Source: Saccharina japonica
Lineage: Eukaryota; Sar; Phaeophyceae; Laminariales; Laminariaceae
Length of the DNA: 64,000 nucleotides
Reading direction: 5' to 3'
Assembly (NCBI GenBank): GCA_008828725.1
Contig: MEHQ01004440.1
Location: 214,664 to 278,663, forward strand
Shown: positions 56,201 through 64,000 of the stretch, one piece after another
Layout: each line of letters starts with the position of its first letter
Numbering within the stretch: position 1 is the first letter of the stretch
Made by a program: the position numbers and the translations under genes
The notes under the pieces: model-generated
Told to the model about the DNA's origin: nothing
The model's input: the letters and a program-made list of their open reading frames with translations, nothing else
The model's database searches: none

Positions 56201-57849
56201 AGTGAACCGTTCACGTCGGCCGTATCGGGGCACAATCTTAGGGTTCCTTGTCTTGTGCCCTCGAAATAATTTCAAAGTATGCCAAACGACAATCACATAT
56301 TATAAAACCACCGACAGCCACACACAAACAATTCTTAACGGGTAACAATCACCACCACAAAAACCCTCACTCGCTCACAATTATCAACTCTCACAATTAT
56401 TTCTTACCCACGAAACATCACATATTCACCGTGGTTGACACTTCGCGTGGAAAGTGTGAAAAATAATGTTGGCTCACTTCAAAAAGAAGATTATGGTACC
56501 ATCATCCACGGCTGTATCACCTCTTGAGCAGCTACCGGTGGTGCTACGTGGAGCAGGTTGACCAGGCCGCGCCCCTGGCAAACAGGAGCAACGGGTGGCG
56601 GTACTTTGGGCCCCGAGGGGTCACCTATCGACGACAGGCCGTCTTCGGGACGGGGTTCAGGGTTCGCACCCCGTGTCCCTCCTCCACGGGACCGGGTCAC
56701 AAGTGGTTCAACTCGCATCCACTGGGGGGAGATCCCAGACTTGATGATTTTCAAGTCAATCAGAAACCTGCGGGGACGAAATCCCTTTCTCTCTCTACGG
56801 GTAGCATTATCCTATATATATTCGGTTCTCCTTTCACGAGTGAACTTGTTTGTGATCGCCTGGTCGAAGTCGGTTCTCAATAGTAACGCTTGGTCTCTTG
56901 TGCCTAAGGTCTGGGGGAGGGAGCCGTATGCCTTTTGTGGTGTCAGCAGGTCCTCGTCGCCACGGCCGTGCAGTTTTCATGGCCCGGAACTACCATTAAA
57001 CCCCCAGCTATCGTCTGTCAAGTAGCGGGTTAGGCATGGCTTCCTGGCATTTTTGCCAAGCCCGCCGGAGCTATCCCCCTGAAAGTCCGATAGCAGTCAT
57101 AACCAATTTCTTTGCGACGCAGCCGTACGCCGTCGTACACCAACATCACGCCCGCAAGAAGCTCCAAGCACACGTCACCGCACATCCTTGTATCACGGCC
57201 GACATAATCGCAGGCTCCGCCCGTCACGGGTGGGTTGCCATGCAAGTCGAGTGAAGTACAGATCGTCTTCCAGTCCGACATATTTTATCGAGCACGCTTA
57301 CGTTTAGTATGCCGTCTGTCACTCCGATTCATCCATTTCTCGCCCCCCCTGCCTCAAGAGTCTCGTCATTTTCCTGATCCCAGTACTTTGCGATCTCCCA
57401 TTAACTATTCGTTAGTCAAAGCTAGGTAATAGTGCCACGCCTCGTGCACATCCTCGCCTCCCACCCGACGTCGGAGGCGTCAAGCCCGCAATCGTAGTCT
57501 ATACTCCCGGAGCTAGTCGTAGACACCCCGGTGTTCCAAGTACGACCGAGCTTATCCCCCCACCATGACCTACTACCGTACGATAAGATGACCGCAAGGG
57601 CAGCCATGTTTCGTCGGGGATGATGCCCGATACGATTGTAGTATCATGCAAGAACTTGGTCGGCCCTTCAGGGTTTATCGCACCCGTTAGGCCCACCTGA
57701 GCTCCAAAGTGCCCATTCTGCAGGACTGTTCGCTTCCTCCCCCTTCAAGGTTAACCCCCCCCCCCCCCTCTGAACGGGTATCTCGCCTCGCAGGGTACAC
57801 CTCCCTACCACCCCACTATAAGTTGAAGAGCTACCCGCCACCCCGCCCC
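53241..57849. other. Gene-free stretch
   Basis: Several open frames of 130-215 codons (for example 53163-53810 plus strand) lack known motifs, and two frames of similar length overlap there. No transposon ends found. Confidence 0.4.
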
Positions 57850-60060
57850 CCCCCACCTCATCGAAGTGCTATCCGCGCCGTTTGAAGGGCTATGCACCTC
57901 CCATGGAGTTTTACCGGCTCCTCTTGGAGAGCTATTCACCCCTCTTCGAGGGGTGTATCCGTCATACTAATGACCACTCTTGCCCCTTGTATAAGCGGCC
58001 CTTGAAAGGCTATCCGCTCCCCTTTGATGGCTATACGTGCCCTTGAAAGAGCTATGTGTCCCCCTTGAAGGACTATCCGCCCCCATCAGAGGGCTACCTG
58101 TCACTCCGGTACCTTTCGAAGGGCTGTTTGCGCCCGTTGAAGAGCGATCGCGTTCCTTGAATGGCTTTGAGCCCTTCTTCGAGGGGCGAACCCCTTAGAG
58201 GGCCGCGCTTCCCTATTCATGCTATGAAGGGTTGTACGCCCCCCTTAGAGGTAGGCCCGCCTCGCCTGGAAGGTTCTTCACCCCGCTTGAAGAGCTACCC
58301 GCCCCCTTCGGAGGGCTAGGCACCTCCTTCGGAGGGCTAGGCACCTCCTTCGGAGGGCTAGGCACCTCCTTCGGAGGGCTAGGCACCTCCTTCGGAGGGC
58401 TAGGCACCTCCTTCGGAGGGCTAGGCACCTCCTTCGGAGGGCTAGGCACCTCCTTCGGAGGGCTAGGCACCTCCTCCGGAGGGGGCTAGGCACCTCCTCC
58501 GGAGGGCTAGGCACCTCCTCCGGAGGGCTAGGCACCTCCTTCGGAGGGCTAGGCATCTCCTTCGGAGGGCTAGACGTATCCCTGCTAGGGCCTGTTGGGG
58601 GGGGGGCTCGGCGCCCCCCTGGGAGGGCTAGATGACTCTGGGAGGACTAGGTGCCCATCTCGGAGGGCTACAGTAGGTGCCTCCCTCGGAAGGCTCGGCA
58701 CCTCCCTCAGAGGGCTAGGCGCCTCCCGCTAGGTACCTCCCTCGGACGGCTAGGAGCCTCCCTCGGCGGGCCAAGTGCCTCCGTGGGAGGACCTGATTCT
58801 GTGTGCCTCGGTCAGAGGCCTACGTGCGAAGCGTCTTGCTTGGAGGGCTACGAGCTATGCGCCTCCTTTAGGGGGCTGGGAGCCTACCTTGGAGAGCTAG
58901 CCGCGTCCGGTGGAGGGCTGGGCGCCTCCCTAGGAAGGCTACCAGAAGAAGCTGGATGGATACGCGTCTCCTGAAAGGCGTGTACATCCGTCGGAAGGCT
59001 GTGTGCTATGCGTCTCCCTCGGAGGGCTATACGCTTTCCCAGCTTGGAGAGCTATGCATGCGCAATGCGCATCCCTTGGTGGGCTACGTGTTAAATGCAT
59101 TCCTTGGTGGACTGAGCGCTTTGTCTCTCGTTTGGAGGGTTGCGTGTGTCCCTTGGAGGGCTATGCACCTTCCCCTGTCGTGTCATGCGCCTCGCCTAGA
59201 GGGCTATGCGCCTCCGTCGGGGGGTGACGATGTCTCAAAAGCTGTCCCACAAGCAAAACCCGAGTAATGCAGATCATACCCTCAGGAGGCCTACCGCTAT
59301 GCGCCTCGTTTGGAGAGCTATGTGGCGCTCTCGTAAAGGGCTATGCGTCTCGCTTGTAAGGCTATGTGCTTTCCTAGGAAAGCCATGCACCTCCCATGGA
59401 GGAATATGCATCTTGGAGGCATATGCAGCTCCATCGGAGGACTACGCGCCTCGCTTGGAAAGCAACCCGTGCTCCTTGGAGGGACTATCGATGCCCCTTG
59501 AAGGGCTTTACGCCTCCCTTAAAGGGGTATGCGACCCCTGTGGAAGGCCATGCGTCCCGCTTGGTGGGCCAACCATCCCCCTTGGTACACCCCCACCCCC
59601 CCTCTGTAGGACTACCCCTGTCTCTAAAAAGAGGTATCCGCACCCATTGGAAGGTTATTTTCTCCCCATGGAGGGGCTACCTGATCCCCATGGGGGTTTA
59701 TTTGCCAAACGATATCCTCGGCCATTGTAGGACTTATGCGGGCGTCTTGAAATGCTCACGGTGCCTTCGACGGCCTACCAGCCCCCCTCCATGGGCTACC
59801 CGCCCCCCTTTTGATGGGGTGCCAGCCCCTCTTGATGGGGTGCCTGCCCCTCTTGATGGGGTGCCCGCCGCTCTTGATGAGGTGCCCGCCCCCCTTGATG
59901 GGGTGCCCGCCCCCCTTGATGGGGTGCCCGCCCCCCTTGATGGGGTGCCCGCCCCCCTTGATGGGGTGCCCGCCGCCCTTGATGGGGTGCCCGCCCCCCT
60001 TGATGGGGTGCCCGCCCCCCTTGATGGGGTGCCTGCCCCCTTGATGAGCTACCCTTGATG
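57850..60060. repeat. 21-bp hairpin-unit minisatellite, 2.2 kb
   Basis: Units of 21 bp, each with a small inverted repeat. At 58290-58570 about 13 near-perfect copies of GGCACCTCCTTCGGAGGGCT+A occur (CCTCC pairs with GGAGG). At 59805-60045 about 11 copies of GCCCGCCCCCCTTGATGGGG+T occur (CCCC pairs with GGGG). Between and before these, diverged units of the same layout (GCGCCTCCCTNGGAGGGCTAT) fill the region. Long open frames here only reflect the 7-codon period. Confidence 0.88.
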
Positions 60061-60069
60061 GGCTACGCC

Positions 60070-60255
60070 CCCGCTCTTAGTAGGATGCAGCTCACCCTTC
60101 GTGCGACTCGCACAACACCTCACGGCGCTTCGCGCTTGGCGCTAGCAATGTTTGCCTGGCCGGTGAAAACCCAACATGCTTCGTCCCGGCATTGCAGGGA
60201 TGCGAGGGTCTATGGTCATACGTCTACGGCCATGCCTGAATATGAATTACACCCT
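60070..60255 (+). repeat. Interspersed repeat R, copy 7
   Basis: Near full length (GCTCTTAGTAGGATGCAGCT to CTACGGCCATGCCTGAATAT), inserted at the downstream end of the 21-bp minisatellite. Confidence 0.75.
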
Positions 60256-61011
60256 CTAGATTGGCTACTCGCCCCTCTTGAGCCGCCCCCTTTGATGATG
60301 TCTGCACCCCCCCCTCTTGAATGACTATCGTCCACCGTTGGAATACGTTCGAGGGTTACCCGTTGCCCCCCTTTCCCAATGGGGCTTTTCGTATCCCCTC
60401 AAAGGCCATTCGCCTCCTAGATGGCTTTTTGCTACCCAATTCATTCAATGGAAATGCATTCCTTGAAGGACAAACCGAGGGCTCCATTGACGGGATTGCC
60501 GCGATTTCTACCGCCTTCCTTCCACTCCATTCAGTTTAGGTGTCTTGCCCGGCAGGGCAATCGATCTCGTCGTCGTGCGGCGAAGTGCCCGTAAAGTGAA
60601 GGTATTCCACACTCAACGCTCGCCCTTCAAGACTAGCGTGTTCTTTGTATGTTCGACTTGTAGGCCTTGTCTTGTGGGCTCCGATATCTGTATGTGGTTG
60701 AAGGCATTTTCCATACTCGTCTGCGGGTTGGCACGCCACTCAAAGGCTGTGTGTCCCCTGAGTGGATGCTTGTGCTTACCGGCCCCATCGGTTGTGGTGT
60801 GGATCTCACTGGAATAGCACACAATCGTAACCATCGTAGCCCCGGGTTTCTCTCCATGGGGTGTTTTTGTGGTTTCAGACACCCCGGCCATTGGTGCTAT
60901 CGCTGTGTGTGGTGTCGCCTGTCCATCAGGGATGTCCCTACGCCCTCGCGCGTACTTACCCGTCCGCGAGGGTACACATCTCCTAGGCCCTTTTTCCGGC
61001 ATACCAGGTAC
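60256..61011. other. Gene-free stretch between repeat R and the palindrome
   Basis: Overlapping open frames on both strands (60613-61029 minus, 60667-61077 plus) without known domains. Confidence 0.4.
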
Positions 61012-61340
61012 ACCTACTTCGTCCGGCATATCGCCAACCGCGTGCCGTGCATGTTATCGTCGCCCCCTACAGGTTGAGAAAAACAAGCGCTCGGGCGAGT
61101 CCGAGGCTTGTCGTGAGTACTGAGAAGCAGGTTCGCATAATATGCCTTCGGTGAATATATCGCGTGCATCGGTACCTTCAGAGTCACGCGATATCTTCGC
61201 CGAACGCATATATATGCGAACCTGCATGTCAATACTCACGACAAGCCTCAGACTCACCCGAGCGCTTGTTCTTCCCAACCTTTAAGGGGCGGCGATAACA
61301 TGCGCGGCACGCGGATAGCGATATGCCGGACGAAGTGGGT
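61012..61340. mobile_element. Fold-back (palindromic) element, 0.33 kb
   Basis: Arms of ~150 bp are inverted around a centre near 61176. ACTTCGTCCGGCATATCGCC on the left matches CGATATGCCGGACGAAGTGG on the right; CAGGTTCGCAT and ATGCGAACCTG, and ATATCGCGT and ACGCGATAT, also pair. Because of this both strands encode the same 35-residue peptide, which is a shadow of the palindrome and not a gene. Confidence 0.8.
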
Positions 61341-64000
61341 CTATGTCCAAAAAATGTACCGCAGTGCAGCTCCGAAGCCAGAACACCGCCCAAGCACACC
61401 TTGAAGATCTGCGCTATTGCTGTCTTGAGGCCGTTTGTTGTGGTTTCATTCAGCTGGCCCAGACCGGAAAATAGGTGCTCGCCAAAAGTCACTGGGTGGG
61501 TCCGACCAGGTCCCTCCCTTGCCGCGCTCCAAGCTACTGTAGTGAAACTGCATTGCTCGGCATACTGGCTTGTTTCTAATGTTGTGGTCGCTCGGGCCAT
61601 CTACCGGTAAGCTCGACAGACTCACTTCGATTACCACCTAGTAAGGGTCGTTGGTGTCAAGCTCATGTAAGTGTAAGTTTATGTTAGTCAAAAACGCGAA
61701 ACGCGAGAACCACGGAAGGCAACAAAGAAAAAGCAAAGGATGTGAACTCGGATCTGACATCGAGTTCAGACAAAGCACGATTAACGCTCAAACGGCATGT
61801 TTGGAGGTGATTACGCACACGCATACTTTGTTCACTTTTCAAGAGCTATGTGTCGGCCACCAGGCAACTTCCCTGCGTACAATCAACAATCAACCCCTTT
61901 GGGGCCCAGAAACAGCGATCAAAACTATGCTCAACTTCATTTTAGTCTTATCGACTGTCTACGCGCAGCGCAAGGGCCCACACGTACGACTCCTTGCAAT
62001 GTGACTTGGACACCATGTTTGTACAATTCCCCAATCACGCAGTGGCCGTCGCTGTAAGTAGTCGCCTATTTCCCCACTGACGTTCCAAGAAGGTTGACAG
62101 GCCTGTCCAGTAGTGAGACACATCACGATCCGTCCTGTGTTGGGGTAGCAATCCCTGAAACTGTGTACCAGGGGACTGTACGAGGTAGTAGCAGGAAGCA
62201 CGACACCACATAATATGTATTTATGTGCAGGCAGATATTTCGTTGTAACCCCGCGCACGCTGAAGAGGCCCGCCAAACAAAAAACAGTGAAAGCTCTAAA
62301 CTATTTTAGCGAACAACTCTGCTGTATTGTGCACGCAAAGCAACCGAGTAGAAAATTAACTCGTATAGAGAAGGGCTGCACTGGGGGCTGGGAGATCCCC
62401 TTCTAGAGCTTACCAACTGCACTCACTCGCAATTTAAAAAAAAGGGGTATTCGAGCAAGCAGTACCGACCAATAGCTTTGGTGTATCATCGGATATAAGC
62501 AGTGGTGGCCATCTTTTTTCTACAGGACGTCGTGAATTACAAAAGTACGCGGACTAAGAACACGCGCTCGGAGCGAGCGGCGATCCTTGCTGTTCTCCTG
62601 TGTTAGCGCCAAGATCGATGCGCTAGACCCTCCCACCCGCAAGAGCTATGTACAGTAGTACAGGACAACAACAATTGAACGCAAGACACAGGAAAGCAAT
62701 TCCAGGCTGGCTTTCCTATTTGAGAAGGGGTGCGTTCTACCCCAACTTCAGTACGATAACTCCCGAATTCATTTATTTTCCTGTCAATCCCTGCCTGGCT
62801 TTCTTAGCAGGGGTCCTACACTGCACTCTGTGCTACTGTGGTGATTAGATGGAATATTAGTAACCTACCAAAAAAGCTCCGAGAAATTATTTGATAGCAG
62901 CGTAGACTGTGAAAAGGGAGGGCACTAACATTATAAAGCGTAGCTATGGCTGCGTAAAACAAAAATGCCACCTGTCAGTATTGCCGTCGCGGAGTATTGC
63001 GGAACTACTTCTGTACCTAACCTACAGTAGATACCTTACCTACGCTTAATGATATCCAGTACCCGTTAAACATAAGTGGCATCAACCCAAGCAATGCTTG
63101 GACACGCACCTCACCACGAAGTTGCGTGTCTCAGGGCTGCGCATTTAACCACCATCTCCATGCTAATCAATCGCGAACTATTGCGGTTGCTGTTGCTCCG
63201 CCTTTCTTTACCACGAGAGCAACGAGCACCCGGCAGATTCCGCACACCCGAATAGCGGCAACGGTCTGCATGCAGCTATTAACAGCGGTAACGGTTCAAC
63301 ACGCAACCTCCATTTCTTTTTTGTTTTACGTACAGGCGGGCTTCATGAAAAAGAGGGTGCCGCCAGCAGCTACGAAGCTCCTATAAATAGTGTCGTAGCT
63401 GTATCCTCCCTCCGAACAAAAAACATAAAAATATGATTATGTACACCAAGAAGGTATCGTTGGGGTGTCGACGTCCCTACGACTAGTTGGCTAGTTTCCT
63501 ACGATTAGGCGGGACAAGGAAGGGTCTCCACGCCAACCCAGCAGGCGTTTTTAATATCCTCGTAGGACAGCCGTCGGTACAGCAAGCTTACATACAGCAC
63601 GTGTGGCAGGCCCGGATATATAATCTAGCTGCACGCGGCGTGGTACCGATAATAAAGCGCTGTCGTCTCGATAAACCGCTATTCTCGTGCTCGTGGCTTG
63701 TTGTACTTACATCGGGCGGTTGTCAATCAATCGGTCATTCGTTGTCAAGTTCCTAGCCCCTCGACCGCCGCCGAAAAACAGGGCCGACACGCCACATAGT
63801 ATGGCGCACCCAACAAGTTGTGTTGAGTTGCATCGAACTCCGTACTATGCCCAAAATTCAGAGCCAGCTACTCGTCGCTACCTCCTACGAGTACGTGATC
63901 TAGCTATTCAGCTCTCACGGCAAGCCAGCATGAAAAAAGCCGGCTTCACAGCGTGTACGCCTATTATTGTTGATGAACTTATCCAAGGGGACATTCATTA
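61341..64000. other. Gene-free right end
   Basis: One family C MITE (62662-62817). A short segment at 62025-62090 (CCCCAATCACGCAGTGGCCG) resembles 24840-24890 in importin intron 19. Otherwise no gene or element recognised. Confidence 0.45.
62662..62817. mobile_element. MITE family C, copy 5 (diverged)
   Basis: 156 bp. The ends are decayed (AGGACAACA ... AGGGGTCCT), but the interior CGATAACTCCCGAATTCATT and CCAGGCTGGCTTTCCTATTT clearly belong to the family. Confidence 0.7.

Noticed and set aside
56524..57025. 119- and 155-codon open frames, and a GGGTTCGCACCCC B-box-like site at 56660
   Set aside because: No convincing A-box or tRNA fold around the site, and no protein family recognised.
58222..60058. 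Open frames with repeated PSPPKEV, FGGLGTS or APLDGVP units
   Set aside because: The 21-bp period equals seven codons, so frames stay open automatically; no start context, splice signals or non-repeat sequence supports a protein.
60613..61123. Overlapping open frames on both strands near the 61 kb palindrome
   Set aside because: The shared peptide comes from the inverted repeat; the remainder shows no known domain.

Overview
The window reads as nuclear DNA of a photosynthetic stramenopile (ochrophyte), most likely a brown alga or close relative. Three things support this. Genes are split by long GT-AG introns (mean about 0.86 kb in the largest gene). One gene encodes a protein whose N-terminus has the ASA-F signal-peptide/transit-peptide junction typical of secondary red plastids. 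The Ty3/gypsy integrase and the non-LTR retrotransposon remnant resemble families I associate with brown algal genomes; that last point is from memory, not a search.

Layout. 1-6997: gene-free and dense in repeats (tRNA-derived SINEs, several MITE families, a roughly 1 kb fold-back palindrome, a GCTTGCCTT-type tandem array). 6998-29856 (+): a complete 24-exon gene for an importin-7/8-type nuclear import receptor (1,035 aa by my splice model). 29857-36286: gene-free, with nested DNA transposons, a 36-bp minisatellite and a frameshifted non-LTR retrotransposon fragment. 36287-39299 (-): a short-LTR Ty3/gypsy remnant that keeps only integrase, a chromodomain and a C-terminal extension. 39300-43592: gene-free, with two tRNA-like sequences and more transposons. 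43593-49505 (+): a complete 6-exon gene for a plastid-targeted DUF1517 protein (411 aa). 49506-64000: no gene recognised; it holds a 2.2 kb minisatellite built of 21-bp hairpin units, a 0.33 kb palindrome and scattered MITEs.

The two host genes are unrelated in function (nuclear transport; thylakoid or plastid membrane biology) and nothing suggests co-regulation. The most unusual feature of the window is how its introns are built. At least nine of the 28 introns in the two genes contain degenerate copies of their own neighbouring exon-intron junction (exon end plus donor, or acceptor plus exon start). This suggests that introns here grow by local duplications that cross splice sites. I found no CRISPR, operon or bacterial-type system, and no multi-gene system that I could call new.
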